Part shown: in pieces, positions 1 to 10,129 of the stretch
Position numbering within the stretch: the first letter of the stretch is position 1
How the letters are laid out: every line of letters starts with the position of its first letter
NCBI RefSeq assembly: GCF_036985505.1
Contig: NZ_BTGQ01000007.1
Coordinates: 62,001-126,000, forward strand
Source: Croceitalea sp947503285
GTDB lineage: Bacteria; Bacteroidota; Bacteroidia; Flavobacteriales; Flavobacteriaceae
Length of the DNA stretch: 64,000 nt
Direction: 5' to 3'
Program-made: the position numbers and the translations under genes
The notes under the pieces: generated by a model
What the model was told of the DNA's origin: nothing
Databases searched by the model: none
What the model saw: only the letters and a program-made list of their open reading frames with translations

Positions 1-2199
1 AATTCACGCACAGAACAAAAAGCGCTCGGTTCAGAATCAATGAAAGTCTTGGCCGAGATGACCAAAAAAGAGAACGACTCGGTCTATTTTTTAAAAGATG
101 GCAAACTTACGACCTCAAAAGATACCTTAGACCCCGACTATTACATCCGTATTCGAAAAGCCAAATTTGTGCCTGGCAAAAAAATCATCGCTGGTTATAG
201 TAACATGTACTTGGTTGACGTACCGACCCCTATTGCCTTACCATTCGCATATTTTCCGTTGACGACGGGGCGCACTGCCGGATTGATATTCCCGACATTT
301 ACGCAAGATCCCAATCGTGGTTTTGCCGTTCAAAATGGAGGGTATTATTTTCCAATCAATGACTACGTAGACCTTAGTATCATGGGCGATTATTTTACCA
401 ATGGCAGTTACGGGTTTAGGTTACGTTCTATTTATAAACAACGGTACCGTTTTCAAGGCAATATCAATTTTAGTTTTGAAAATCAGGTCTTTAGTCAGAA
501 GGGGTTTGATGATTTTTCACGAAATACGACCTACAACCTACAAGTAAGCCACTCGCAAGACGCAAAGGCCAATCCGAATTCGAGGTTTTCCGCGTCGGTC
601 AATATTGCCAGTAGTGAATTTTTCACCAATTCGTTCAGTCAGATAAACGTTCAAAATACACAGAATAACAACCAGTCTTCTTCCATCTCGTATTCAAAGA
701 CATTTCCTGAATACCCATCGGTGAACCTAAGTTTGACGGCAACACATAACCAAAACAACCAAACTAGGGAGGTCAATCTTACCCTACCGACCTTACAGGC
801 CAGTATGGAACGTATTTTCCCCTTCGCGAAAAGGGACGGGATAAAGAAAGGTATTATCCAAAATTTGAATTTTCAATATAACCTAAGGGCAGAAAATAGG
901 ATCCGCACCTCTGATTCCTTGCTATTTACCAATCGTGTTTTTGAGGATGCCAGGGTCGGGGCCCGTCATTCGTTACCGTTCAACACCAATTTTAAGGTGG
1001 CCAAATATTTCAGTATCTCCGTTGGGGGAAATTATGAAGATGTATGGTCCCTAAACACCTTTGAACGTGGCGTTGAGAGTGAAGAATCGAATCGTGAGGT
1101 GATTTTAGATACTTTGAACGGTTTCGCCCGATACAATGAGTATGGTTTAAACGCGAGTATTGGTACAACACTATATGGTACCTTCAATTTTGGTGAGGAT
1201 AAAAAAATACAGGCCATACGACATGTGATACGACCCCAGCTAGGTTGGGGCTATACCCCCTCATTCGAGCAGTTTTATGAGACCTATCTTGATAATAACA
1301 ATGAAGAGGTGCTTTACAGTCCTTTTGAGGGAACCTTAAATGGGGCTCCTAGCCTAAATAGTTCCAATTCCCTGTCGTTTACGGTTCAGAACACGCTAGA
1401 GGCTAAAGTGCGTGATAAAGATTCCACGGCCTTAGAACCAAAGAAGGTCACCATTTTGAACAACCTTAGTTTCAGTACGGCATATAATTTTGAGGCAGAC
1501 TCGTTGAAACTTGCCCCCATCGGGTTCACGGGTGGTACCACTATCCTCAACAATAAAATGAATATCAACTTCAATGGAACCTTAGACCCCTATGCCATTG
1601 ATAATAATGGAACCCGCATCAACACCTTCAACATCAACAATGGGGGTAGCCTATTGCGTTTGACCAGGGCATCCTTCAACCTGTCGTACGGGTTTGGAAG
1701 TGATACCTTCAAAAGGGAAGGTAGGCAGAAAGATGAGGCTGAGGAAGTCAGTGACCAATACCGGGCGGCCAGCGGTGGAAGTACCGATGATCTTTTTGGC
1801 TTCGGATTCGATAATCGTGGGGGATCCACGAGAAATGACGACGATGTTGAAAACCCCTTATACACGAACAATATACCATGGGATATCAATATGCGGTTTG
1901 CACTCGGATATACCAACACCAATCGACAAAATGAAATTTCGAACGCCTCGCTAATGTTTTCGGGCAACGTGGCATTGACCCCGAAATGGGACGTTCGGGT
2001 CTCGTCAGGATATGACTTCGTCAATCAGGGGTTTAGCCAGACCCAATTGGGCTTTACCAGAAACTTAAAAAGTTTTGACCTCCGTTTCAACTGGGTGCCT
2101 TTTGGTAGAAATGAACGTTGGGACTTCTTTATTGGGATCAGTAGTTCTATTCTTAGCGACCTGAAATGGGAGAACAACAGCCAACGCGTCATCAGATAG
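1..2199 (+). CDS. lptD: LptD-family outer-membrane LPS assembly protein, 5' end cut off
   Basis: The reading frame is open from base 1, so the gene begins left of the window; the ATG at 40 is internal. What remains is about 730 residues of aromatic-rich alternating beta strands with Asn/Ser turns, ending in a strand-like C-terminus, as expected of a large outer-membrane barrel. The stretch around residues 60-110 (two Pro-rich segments, then strands with Gly/Tyr) matches the Bacteroidota LptD/OstA-like family, where the barrel inserts lipopolysaccharide into the outer leaflet. Followed 59 bp later by ridA, a common order in flavobacteria. The family call rests on overall pattern and context rather than one motif. 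Confidence 0.8.
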   Translation, partial: NSRTEQKALGSESMKVLAEMTKKENDSVYFLKDGKLTTSKDTLDPDYYIRIRKAKFVPGKKIIAGYSNMYLVDVPTPIALPFAYFPLTTGRTAGLIFPTFTQDPNRGFAVQNGGYYFPINDYVDLSIMGDYFTNGSYGFRLRSIYKQRYRFQGNINFSFENQVFSQKGFDDFSRNTTYNLQVSHSQDAKANPNSRFSASVNIASSEFFTNSFSQINVQNTQNNNQSSSISYSKTFPEYPSVNLSLTATHNQNNQTREVNLTLPTLQASMERIFPFAKRDGIKKGIIQNLNFQYNLRAENRIRTSDSLLFTNRVFEDARVGARHSLPFNTNFKVAKYFSISVGGNYEDVWSLNTFERGVESEESNREVILDTLNGFARYNEYGLNASIGTTLYGTFNFGEDKKIQAIRHVIRPQLGWGYTPSFEQFYETYLDNNNEEVLYSPFEGTLNGAPSLNSSNSLSFTVQNTLEAKVRDKDSTALEPKKVTILNNLSFSTAYNFEADSLKLAPIGFTGGTTILNNKMNINFNGTLDPYAIDNNGTRINTFNINNGGSLLRLTRASFNLSYGFGSDTFKREGRQKDEAEEVSDQYRAASGGSTDDLFGFGFDNRGGSTRNDDDVENPLYTNNIPWDINMRFALGYTNTNRQNEISNASLMFSGNVALTPKWDVRVSSGYDFVNQGFSQTQLGFTRNLKSFDLRFNWVPFGRNERWDFFIGISSSILSDLKWENNSQRVIR

Positions 2200-2258
2200 C
2201 GACCTTTACTTTATATTTACAGTTCTTCATCGTAAATTACGCCATCTAAAAAATCCAT

Positions 2259-2639
2259 ATGAAAACAGTGATCACGACTTCGAAGGCCCCAGCACCTATT
2301 GGACCCTACAATCAGGCAATTTTAGTCAAGGATACCCTTTATATTTCTGGGCAGACCCCTATTGACCCTTCAACTGGAAAGTTGGTGGAAGGTGATGTGA
2401 AAATAGAGGCGGAACGGTGCATGCAAAACCTAAAGGCCATTTTGGAAGAAGCCGGTATGACTTTTGAAAATGTGGTCAAAACTTCCATTTTTTTGAAAGA
2501 TATGCACCAGTTTGCCCAGGTAAACGAGGTTTACGGAAGTTACTTCGACTCAGATACTGCACCAGCCAGGGAAACGGTTGAAGTCGCCAACCTACCCATG
2601 TTCGTCAATGTCGAGATTTCTATGATCGCCGTCAGATAG
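2259..2639 (+). CDS. ridA: RidA family enamine/imine deaminase
   Basis: A 126-residue protein, the usual RidA length. It hydrolyses reactive enamine/imine intermediates, such as 2-aminoacrylate from PLP enzymes, to keto acids and ammonia in the cytosol. The family signature is visible: IGPYNQA near residues 14-20, YISGQ at 28-32, the catalytic Arg at 104 in PARETVEV, and the conserved Glu at 119. It follows lptD on the same strand. Its stop overlaps by 8 bp the stop of the convergent sugar-kinase gene, so no terminator separates the two. Confidence 0.95.
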   Translation: MKTVITTSKAPAPIGPYNQAILVKDTLYISGQTPIDPSTGKLVEGDVKIEAERCMQNLKAILEEAGMTFENVVKTSIFLKDMHQFAQVNEVYGSYFDSDTAPARETVEVANLPMFVNVEISMIAVR

Positions 2640-3483
2640 TACTCTTGTGAAAATCGACCAAGCCATCTATAGGCCTTTGTCTGATAACACCTAAGATCAA
2701 ATCGTTTCGTTCAATGACGGTAGCCAATTCTTCCCTAAGAAAATGGGCAATACTACCTACGAAACTAACGGGAACCTTTGTGGCCAATTCAAATTGCATG
2801 ACATAGTTATTGACGAACTGTTGAAAGCCTTTGTCGATAACCCCCCTGCAATACGGATGCTCCCTATTTTCGACGATAAAGCGCGCGAAGGTAGCTAGAT
2901 AGGTATTCGGATTAGGTTGTTTGTATAGATTATCTTTAATGACATCGGCATCAAGTTCGTACTCTTTGGCGAACTTCATGCCTAAATCTTGTGGCATTTT
3001 ATGGAAGTAATAATCCCGTAACAACTTTCTTCCGAAAAAATTACCACTGCCATCGTCCATAAGGATATAACCTAAGGAAGTAACCTTTTGAAATAGCTGA
3101 TGACCATCGTAATAGCTACAATTTGAACCGGTTCCTAAAATACAGACAATGCCCTGATGCCCGATTTTAGTTGTTGCATAAATAGCTGCGTACGTATCTT
3201 CACGTACCGAGGCTTTCGCATTCGGAAAAAAGTCCTTAAAGATTTCCTTTAAAAACTTCTTCATGCGGTCCGTACCACATCCTGCTCCATAAAAATAGAG
3301 TTGGGACACGGCTTCCTTATTTTTTGACAGTTCAAAATTATTGGCCAACCTGTCTTCAATCACCTCTCTTGTAAGTACCTCAGGGCTTAACCCCAAGGTC
3401 TGTGTCACAAAGAGCTGTTCCCCTTTGTCATCAAGCGCAATCCAATCAGACTTCGTAGCACCACTATCAACGATTAAAATCAT
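2632..3483 (-). CDS. BadF/BadG-type ATPase, probable N-acetylglucosamine kinase
   Basis: A 283-residue ASKHA-fold kinase. The phosphate-1 loop DSGATKSDW is at residues 6-14, an ED pair at 95-96, the phosphate-2 motif GTGSN at 117-121, and DDGSGNFFG at 143-151. This matches the eukaryote-like N-acetylglucosamine kinase group of the BadF/BadG/BcrA/BcrD family common in Bacteroidota, which phosphorylates GlcNAc released by wall or chitin turnover. The substrate is inferred from family only. It lies downstream of gap and pfkA on the same strand, but a strong hairpin at 3499-3541 separates it from gap. The 3' end overlaps ridA by 8 bp. Confidence 0.8.
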   Translation of the reverse strand: MILIVDSGATKSDWIALDDKGEQLFVTQTLGLSPEVLTREVIEDRLANNFELSKNKEAVSQLYFYGAGCGTDRMKKFLKEIFKDFFPNAKASVREDTYAAIYATTKIGHQGIVCILGTGSNCSYYDGHQLFQKVTSLGYILMDDGSGNFFGRKLLRDYYFHKMPQDLGMKFAKEYELDADVIKDNLYKQPNPNTYLATFARFIVENREHPYCRGVIDKGFQQFVNNYVMQFELATKVPVSFVGSIAHFLREELATVIERNDLILGVIRQRPIDGLVDFHKSTI

Positions 3484-3498
3484 ATCCTTTAAAAATAA

Positions 3499-3541
3499 AT
3501 ATTCCTGAAAATAATGAAAGTAACACTATTTTCAGGAATAT
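3499..3541 (-). terminator. Intrinsic terminator of gap
   Basis: A perfect 15-bp inverted repeat: left arm 3499-3513 (ATATTCCTGAAAATA), right arm 3527-3541, 13-nt loop. It lies just past the gap stop codon on the minus strand and is followed in that direction by a T-rich run (3490-3498). It should limit read-through from the abundant gap transcript into the sugar kinase. Confidence 0.8.
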
Positions 3542-3556
3542 AGAATTATTACCGAC

Positions 3557-4558
3557 TTATAAACTGGCTACGTGGGCAGCTAAATCCAGCATCTTATTTG
3601 AAAAGCCGGCTTCGTTATCGTACCATGAGATCAATTTAAAGAACTTGGAGTTCAACTCGATTCCGGCACCAGCATCAAAAATACTTGTATGCGGGTCAGA
3701 TACGAAATCTTGGGAGACGACCGCATCTTCGGTGTAACCTAATATTCCACTTAGTTCACCCTCAGATGCTGACTTGAAGACTTTTTTGATTTCTTCATAA
3801 GAAGTTTCCTTTTCTAGACGAACCGTCAAATCAACTACTGATACATCAGCTGTGGGCACCCTGAATGCCATTCCGGTAAGCTTCCCTTCTAAAGATGGTA
3901 TTACCTTGGTCACCGCTTTGGCTGCACCGGTCGAAGCCGGAATTATGTTCAACATGGCACTTCTACCACCCCTATAATCCTTTTTTGATGGTCCATCAAC
4001 AGTCAGTTGCGTTGCCGTGGTGGCGTGAACCGTGGTCATTAGACCTTCTTCTATACCGAAGTTGTCGTTCAATACTTTTGCCAAGGGAGCCAAGCAATTT
4101 GTTGTACATGAGGCATTCGATACAATGGTATCGCTCGCCTTGACATCCTTATGGTTTACCCCCATTACGAACATCGGCGCATCTTTTGAAGGCGCAGAGA
4201 TCACCACTTTTTTGGCACCCCCGTCAATGTGGTATTGAGCGGTCTCAAGTGTAGTGAAAATACCGGTACATTCTGCTACTAAATCTGCACCAACTTCATC
4301 CCACTTCAGATTTTTGGGGTCTCTTTCCGCTGTGATCCGAACCGTTTTTCCATTTACCACCAAATGACCATCCTGAACCTCGACAGTTCCGTCAAACCTA
4401 CCGTGTACCGAATCATATTTAAGTAAGTAGGCAAGATGTTCCACATCCAACAAATCGTTTATGGCGACCACATCAACATTATCCCTTTTTATGGAAGCCC
4501 TGAAGACCAACCTTCCTATTCTTCCAAATCCATTAATACCAATTTTTACTTGTGCCAT
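3557..4558 (-). CDS. gap: Type I glyceraldehyde-3-phosphate dehydrogenase
   Basis: 333 residues, canonical length. It oxidises glyceraldehyde-3-phosphate to 1,3-bisphosphoglycerate with NAD in the cytosol. The Rossmann motif GINGFGRIGR is at residues 8-17. The catalytic Cys151 lies in SNASCTTN, the activating His178 in TVHATTATQ, and the C-terminal SWYDNE motif is present. An Asp at the end of beta-strand 2 (AINDLLD) favours NAD over NADP. The start lies 22 bp after the pfkA stop, so the two glycolytic genes are very likely one transcript, ending at the hairpin at 3499-3541. Confidence 0.98.
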   Translation of the reverse strand: MAQVKIGINGFGRIGRLVFRASIKRDNVDVVAINDLLDVEHLAYLLKYDSVHGRFDGTVEVQDGHLVVNGKTVRITAERDPKNLKWDEVGADLVAECTGIFTTLETAQYHIDGGAKKVVISAPSKDAPMFVMGVNHKDVKASDTIVSNASCTTNCLAPLAKVLNDNFGIEEGLMTTVHATTATQLTVDGPSKKDYRGGRSAMLNIIPASTGAAKAVTKVIPSLEGKLTGMAFRVPTADVSVVDLTVRLEKETSYEEIKKVFKSASEGELSGILGYTEDAVVSQDFVSDPHTSIFDAGAGIELNSKFFKLISWYDNEAGFSNKMLDLAAHVASL

Positions 4559-4580
4559 TTTATTGTTTTTAAAGTTTATT

Positions 4581-5573
4581 TTACGTTGTCATTATATCAG
4601 ATACCCGTATCAACTCTTCGTCGACCGGGGTATGCGCTTTTATTGCCTCACTTATTGGGGTAAGTATCAGTTTATTGTTACGAATACCTACCATGTAATT
4701 CGTCTTGTCCTCCATCAAAGCCTCCACAGCCTTCACACCCATTCTGCTGGCCAATACACGGTCAAAACAAGTTGGGTTGCCCCCTCTTTGCATATGCCCC
4801 AATACGGAAACTCTGACATCATAGATTGGAAGGTGTTCTTCTACATAATCTTTTAATTGGAAGACATTTTTACCTATTTTATCCCCTTCGGCCACAATGA
4901 CGATGCTTGAGGATTTTCCGGATTTTTTGCTACGCTTTAAGGAATCAAGCAATCGATCTAAACCCAAATTTTGCTCGGGAATAAGTATTTCTTCCGCACC
5001 GGCACCTACACCTGCATTTAATGCAATATGCCCAACATCACGCCCCATTACCTCTACAAAGAAGAGACGGTTATGCGAACTTGCGGTATCCCTAATTTTG
5101 TCTATGACCTCGACTACTGTATTTATTGCCGTATCAAAACCGATGGTATACGAGGTACCCAAAATATCATTGTCGATGGTACCTGGAATGCCCATTACCG
5201 GAAAATTAAACTCTTCATTAAACTTGAGCCCTCCTGCGAAACTTCCATTTCCCCCTATGACCACGAAAGCATCAATACCATTTTTCACCAATTGCCCATA
5301 TGCCTTTTTGCGTCCTTCAGGGGTTCTAAACTCCTCACATCGCGCAGATTTTAAAATGGTACCTCCTTTATTGATAATGTTATTTACGCTACGGGCGTCC
5401 ATTTCTTCGAAGTCACCATCAATCATCCCTTGATAGCCACGATACACCGCAACGCACTTCAACTTCATGAAGGCACAGGTTCTTACAACGGAACGTATGG
5501 CGGCATTCATTCCTGGGGAATCACCCCCTGATGTGAGCACCGCTATTTTGTTGATTTTATGGGCCATTTTCAA
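4581..5573 (-). CDS. pfkA: ATP-type 6-phosphofructokinase
   Basis: 330 residues, typical of bacterial PfkA. It phosphorylates fructose-6-phosphate. Visible motifs are the GGDSPGMNAA loop at 15-24, GTIDND at 131-136 with the catalytic Asp, IGFDTA at 144-149, and the MGRxxGHIA substrate motif. The nucleotide motif reads GGNGS at 108-112 instead of the E. coli GGDGS. The Gly associated with ATP rather than PPi use is kept, while the preceding Asp is Asn. Two ATGs compete: 5573 and, two codons in, 5567; homologues usually start MxxKINKIAVLTSGGD, which fits either. Promoter candidate at 5594-5601. Confidence 0.95.
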   Translation of the reverse strand: MKMAHKINKIAVLTSGGDSPGMNAAIRSVVRTCAFMKLKCVAVYRGYQGMIDGDFEEMDARSVNNIINKGGTILKSARCEEFRTPEGRKKAYGQLVKNGIDAFVVIGGNGSFAGGLKFNEEFNFPVMGIPGTIDNDILGTSYTIGFDTAINTVVEVIDKIRDTASSHNRLFFVEVMGRDVGHIALNAGVGAGAEEILIPEQNLGLDRLLDSLKRSKKSGKSSSIVIVAEGDKIGKNVFQLKDYVEEHLPIYDVRVSVLGHMQRGGNPTCFDRVLASRMGVKAVEALMEDKTNYMVGIRNNKLILTPISEAIKAHTPVDEELIRVSDIMTT

Positions 5574-5593
5574 ATTTAAGAGATCAAAACTAG

Positions 5594-5601
5594 CAAACTT
5601 A
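5594..5601 (-). promoter_or_regulatory. Candidate -7 box for pfkA-gap
   Basis: On the minus strand this reads TAAGTTTG, matching the Bacteroidota -7 consensus TAnnTTTG, about 21 bp before the first pfkA ATG. No convincing -33 TTTG is seen at the expected distance, so this is only a candidate. Confidence 0.35.
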
Positions 5602-5701
5602 TTCTAATAAAAAAATGACCTTACTACTAATTTGGACGATACCGGGCACGCAAACGATTTCGTATCACGCTTCATCAAAAAAAATCACAATATCTTAGAA
5701 A

Positions 5702-8700
5702 TTAATTCTTTGGGGCTGGGGCTTTACTATAAAAACGAATCAAACTATCTTTCCCCATAATGTTCGAATTTGATGGGAGGTCCCTTTCTTCTTTTTCCCT
5801 TCGCTTTTTATCGGAATTAAAGATTTTGGACATCAGTTCTTTGAAATTATTAAAGTCAACTTGATACGATAATCCGACCCCTTGGGTATAGCCTTGTCGT
5901 TCAGCCAAAAACTGCTGTATTTCGTTCTCCCTGTTGAAAATCTTTGCACTTAACGTTCCTTCCTCATTCAACAGCACCTGTACCTCTACATCGCCGGCAA
6001 CTACGGTTTCAGAAACGCCGCCTACCGGAACCCCTACCCGACCATTGACCAAGATCCTGTCAGAAATCTGTGTGGAAACGGTTACCCCAATCCTATTTTC
6101 GGTTTCAATATCAGCATCGGTAAAGCCCTGTTCGTATGACAGCCCTAAATTGAATTTATCATTATTACCGCTCAACACTTGATTTAAAAGTCCTGATGCG
6201 GTCTGAATCAGGTTACCCGTTACGGCTTGCTGGTTAAATCCCGCACCATTATTGACAAATGTACCCTGTGCCAAGAGAAAAAAGGCATTATTGCTTTCGA
6301 TAGTGGGATCTTGTAGTTGGTATTCCAACTCAGATTTGACCACGGAGCTCGTACCAGGGAATTCGATATCAAAATCGATGGTTGGGCTTTCGAGCTCCCC
6401 ATTCAAACGGACTACCACTTCGGTCGGTATGCGTCTCGTATACCCCGGATTGTCCAATAACAATGGTGCCGGGTTCGCATTCAAGGCATAGACGGCCGTT
6501 AAGTCCAATTGTGCTTTTAGGGGGTCACGCTCCCAAAGAATGGTACCACCGGGTCTAACGGTAAAGGTCTTATCGATCAAACCTGCCCTTCTAAACCTAA
6601 AATCACCGGTTACCACCACAAACTCTCCGTTCATCACGAATTTGCCGTTCGTATTGATCTCAATTAAAAGCAGGCCTGCCCCAGTGCCTTTCAATGTACT
6701 ACCACTTTCACGATCCACCACCACCTCGACCTCTGCATCAGGCGTCACGTTTAAATCAAACGAAAGCTCCAGACCCTGATAATCGTCTAAAACCCGTTCG
6801 CCCTCAAGAACACTTTTTTCATCTTTTTCTATGAAGTTGATGAAGGAATAATCACCAACACTGGTAACATCACTTAACGGAATCTTCAATTGGGTCCCCC
6901 TTGCCGAAGAGCCTTCAAAATCAATATTCAAACCAGTGGTTGGCCCATAAATACTTCCATTACCGTTGACAAAACCAGTGCCATAATAAAGCTCATCTTC
7001 ATCGTATTCGGTATTTAGAATCAAAAACCTATCACTATCTGTCACCAAATTCAAATTTAGGTTCCAATCATCGAAGGCCGTGTGACTTATCGTACCATCT
7101 AAATTTGCTTGGGTAGCATAAGAATTGTCGGTCAAGGTTATATTCTCAAAATAGAAGGATTGATCAAACAACCTGACTTTTGACAATGGGCCAAAATCAT
7201 AATCGACGTTTAAATAGGGAATACCAATTCCGGCCTGGTCCAAGGTCAAGGTACCATTGAATTCTGGATTGTTTACGTTGCCCGTTATACGCGTATTACC
7301 GCTGACCAAACCCCTAATGTTCGAGATAATATCTTCTCCTAAAGGTGCAAAAGGCTCCAATTTAAACTCATTTAAAGAAGTCAAAAGGTCTACTGTGGTC
7401 TCGGTTTTAGTGTTATTTATCTTACCACTTAAACTGAACCGTTCTTGGCCATCTTCAGTAAGCCAGGTGTTTACCCCAAACTCAGAAAGGTCATTATTTC
7501 CAAAAATAACCACCTCCATATCACCCAATAACATCTTATTAACCGCAAAGTCTTTAATATCAAGGCTTGAAGAGGGTAAATATTTTCCGTCTTTCTGTAA
7601 GATGTTCAAGAAACCATTTACCTGCCCATCAAGCTGCAAACTATCGATGGCCGGGGTTATTTTATCCAAAGACACGATTTTGAACTGCAATTGTAAGTCT
7701 TTATAGGTCGAATCGGCCAATTCACCACGTAACCGAATTTGTTCGTCCAAACCATTGTCCATGACGATTTCCTTGATTTCAATGCTATCAAGTGTCCTGT
7801 TTACGATGACCTTATTCTGGCGATTTCCCAACTTATTGAGCACCCAGTTATTGCCCTTAAAGTTGACCTCTGATTTTTTTAAGCCTATGACCGATTTATT
7901 ATCTTCATTGAAGGTATGGTAGAAGTTCAAATTGTAGCTGTCATTCAACTCACTACCCCCCTTGAACTCGGTTCTAAAAAACAAGGTGTCCTTCAAAGTA
8001 GTATTGATCAAATTAAAGTCTTTGAAATTATAGTAGACCGTCCGCATATTCCCAACCGATAAAAAGGTATTGAAAAGCGGATTTTTATTGTCGATCTTCA
8101 GTTCGATATTTTCAAATTCATTCTTAAAAGCCTCTATATCAGGTGATTTAAAGGTTAGCTTAAAATCTCCCTCGTCAGCTACAATATTACCTCGTATAAA
8201 AGTCTCAGGACCAAAACTCACTTCTGGAAAAAAGATATTGACTATCTTATTGTAAATCTTGAAATTAAAAGACAGTGACTGGCCGTCTGATATCTGATAG
8301 GGCTTGTAATTCGTATAGATACTGCCCAGGGAGTTTTGAAAAAGCTTACCAAGTTCCGCTACTTTAAAATTACCTTTCATATACCCTGTTATGATATCAG
8401 GCGATATGATTTGGATGTTTCTTAAAGAATCGTTTTCAAACGTTGATGAAATGGCAAAATCATCAAAATAATAGGTATCGTTTTTATTTTCATACCGCGT
8501 ATTCTCAAACTTTATTTCACCCGTGGTATTGTCTAAAGAGTTTCCGGTGATATCCATTCTAACATTACCCTTAAAAATCGAAACGCTGTCGGTAATAAAA
8601 TTCAATTTTTTAAAATCGGCATAATCCACATCGGCAATAAAATTGAATTCATTTTGCGCTGCACTAAAGTCAGCCAATCCCTTGAAATTCAATTTTAAAT

Positions 8701-10129
8701 TTTCGTCATTACTCAATAAGGTACCATCAAAAAGTTCTTCTTTGAGCAGGCCTGAAATCTGGATGCTCTTATAGGTATACTTGTTAAAAGTAATACTATA
8801 AATTTCACCGATGGCCTCTGTATTGAGTTCTTCAGCGATAAAACCACGGCCTTCAACATTCACATCCAAGGTCGTTTTGCCCAATTGCGGGTTGTCAATG
8901 AACGCCCCTAAATCGAAATCTATCAATGATATAAAACCACGATAAGATACATCTTCGATATTATTGAAATTGGTCATCTGTAAATCGGAGTAACTACTGC
9001 CCAAAGCCGTTGTCAAGTTGACTTGGGCGTCAATCGAAGAGTCGGTCACCTCTGCATCACCCCTCACGGTAAACTGTCCGAATTTCTGAAATGAAGCTGG
9101 AATACTAGCTCCCAAAACCTTGGGCATCAGCCCTCTCAATTGGTAATAGCTTGAGGTAACCCTATCCATTTTGGCGGTCATGACGAAGGGTTCTTCTTCC
9201 CTAAACAAGTTTCTGAAATTGAAATCACCCCGTATGCCGGTGTTATCTGACGATAAAATGAGATCGGTAACCGCAAGGTTATTCAAGACACCGCCCACTT
9301 TGGTTGAAAACGTAGCCGTTTTGTCGATTCCGAATTCGTTGTAGTATGCATTTATCTCATTAAAGGAGACTGTTGATTCCTCAAAATTCGCGGTAACTTT
9401 CACTTTATCAATGAAATCGGCAAAGTCTTCTCGATTATAATTAAAGACCAAATTGCCCCTTAACTTCGATCCCTTCGTAACTAAGGATAAGGAATCAAAT
9501 CGCATTTGCTGTTTTGTATATTTAAAGTTGGTAGCCAGTTGGTCCACTTGAATATTACGCTTACTGCGCAGTGAAAGTTCCTTCACATCCGTAGTAACGT
9601 TTGGGCCAAGAATCTCAAAATCTTTGGCAACGATACCCAACTCCCTAAAATCAAGGATTTCTTTTGTCTCCAAATTATCATCCACCAATCTAAAGCGTCC
9701 GTCAGCTATGGTAATTTGTGATGAGGCCATAAAAAATGGGGGGGTTCCTGGTTGTCGTGGCTCACCATCATCCAATTTTTCTATGAATACATCCAAATTG
9801 GTGTCTTCTTCACCCTCGTAAGTCTTTAAATTGAAGGAGAGTCCATCAATATCGATATCGCCAAATTCAAGCCTACCACCGACAATTTTTCTGAGACTCA
9901 AAATGGATGTCGACAACTTATTAATGAAAATCAAGGTATCATTTCGATAATCCTCTACATAAATATCCTTGATTGTAGTGCTCATCGAAAATGGGGAAAA
10001 TTGCACCCTATCGATATTGATATTGGTCCCGAATTTTTCATTCAAACTTTTGGTAGCCCGTTTTGCGATATAGGTCTGAACTGGGGGGAGTGAAAAAAAT
10101 ATACTGGAAAGCACTAGTATCAGCAACAA
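5702..10129 (-). CDS. tamB: TamB-like translocation/assembly module protein, non-ATG start
   Basis: About 1475 residues. It has one N-terminal membrane anchor (hydrophobic LLILVLSSIFF, then LPPVQTYIAKR), a very long run of short beta strands with AsmA/TamB character, and a C-terminal TamB (DUF490) block with GTGAGLLLIEINTNG and FRFRRAGLIDKTF motifs. TamB-type proteins span the periplasm and carry phospholipids or barrel substrates to the outer membrane. No ATG precedes the anchor. The frame runs upstream (IKKLRKILLRSVLVLLL) to a stop at 10178-10180, so the true start is probably TTG at 10127-10129 or an upstream non-ATG codon. Divergent from tsaD. Confidence 0.88.
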   Translation of the reverse strand: MLLILVLSSIFFSLPPVQTYIAKRATKSLNEKFGTNINIDRVQFSPFSMSTTIKDIYVEDYRNDTLIFINKLSTSILSLRKIVGGRLEFGDIDIDGLSFNLKTYEGEEDTNLDVFIEKLDDGEPRQPGTPPFFMASSQITIADGRFRLVDDNLETKEILDFRELGIVAKDFEILGPNVTTDVKELSLRSKRNIQVDQLATNFKYTKQQMRFDSLSLVTKGSKLRGNLVFNYNREDFADFIDKVKVTANFEESTVSFNEINAYYNEFGIDKTATFSTKVGGVLNNLAVTDLILSSDNTGIRGDFNFRNLFREEEPFVMTAKMDRVTSSYYQLRGLMPKVLGASIPASFQKFGQFTVRGDAEVTDSSIDAQVNLTTALGSSYSDLQMTNFNNIEDVSYRGFISLIDFDLGAFIDNPQLGKTTLDVNVEGRGFIAEELNTEAIGEIYSITFNKYTYKSIQISGLLKEELFDGTLLSNDENLKLNFKGLADFSAAQNEFNFIADVDYADFKKLNFITDSVSIFKGNVRMDITGNSLDNTTGEIKFENTRYENKNDTYYFDDFAISSTFENDSLRNIQIISPDIITGYMKGNFKVAELGKLFQNSLGSIYTNYKPYQISDGQSLSFNFKIYNKIVNIFFPEVSFGPETFIRGNIVADEGDFKLTFKSPDIEAFKNEFENIELKIDNKNPLFNTFLSVGNMRTVYYNFKDFNLINTTLKDTLFFRTEFKGGSELNDSYNLNFYHTFNEDNKSVIGLKKSEVNFKGNNWVLNKLGNRQNKVIVNRTLDSIEIKEIVMDNGLDEQIRLRGELADSTYKDLQLQFKIVSLDKITPAIDSLQLDGQVNGFLNILQKDGKYLPSSSLDIKDFAVNKMLLGDMEVVIFGNNDLSEFGVNTWLTEDGQERFSLSGKINNTKTETTVDLLTSLNEFKLEPFAPLGEDIISNIRGLVSGNTRITGNVNNPEFNGTLTLDQAGIGIPYLNVDYDFGPLSKVRLFDQSFYFENITLTDNSYATQANLDGTISHTAFDDWNLNLNLVTDSDRFLILNTEYDEDELYYGTGFVNGNGSIYGPTTGLNIDFEGSSARGTQLKIPLSDVTSVGDYSFINFIEKDEKSVLEGERVLDDYQGLELSFDLNVTPDAEVEVVVDRESGSTLKGTGAGLLLIEINTNGKFVMNGEFVVVTGDFRFRRAGLIDKTFTVRPGGTILWERDPLKAQLDLTAVYALNANPAPLLLDNPGYTRRIPTEVVVRLNGELESPTIDFDIEFPGTSSVVKSELEYQLQDPTIESNNAFFLLAQGTFVNNGAGFNQQAVTGNLIQTASGLLNQVLSGNNDKFNLGLSYEQGFTDADIETENRIGVTVSTQISDRILVNGRVGVPVGGVSETVVAGDVEVQVLLNEEGTLSAKIFNRENEIQQFLAERQGYTQGVGLSYQVDFNNFKELMSKIFNSDKKRREKEERDLPSNSNIMGKDSLIRFYSKAPAPKN

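Noticed and set aside
1590..2024. 144-codon minus-strand ORF inside lptD
   Set aside because: Lies wholly within the barrel gene, has no recognisable domain, and shows shadow-frame composition.
4436..5433. Plus-strand ORFs opposite gap and pfkA
   Set aside because: The minus strand encodes complete, motif-bearing glycolytic enzymes; the plus-strand frames are shadows.
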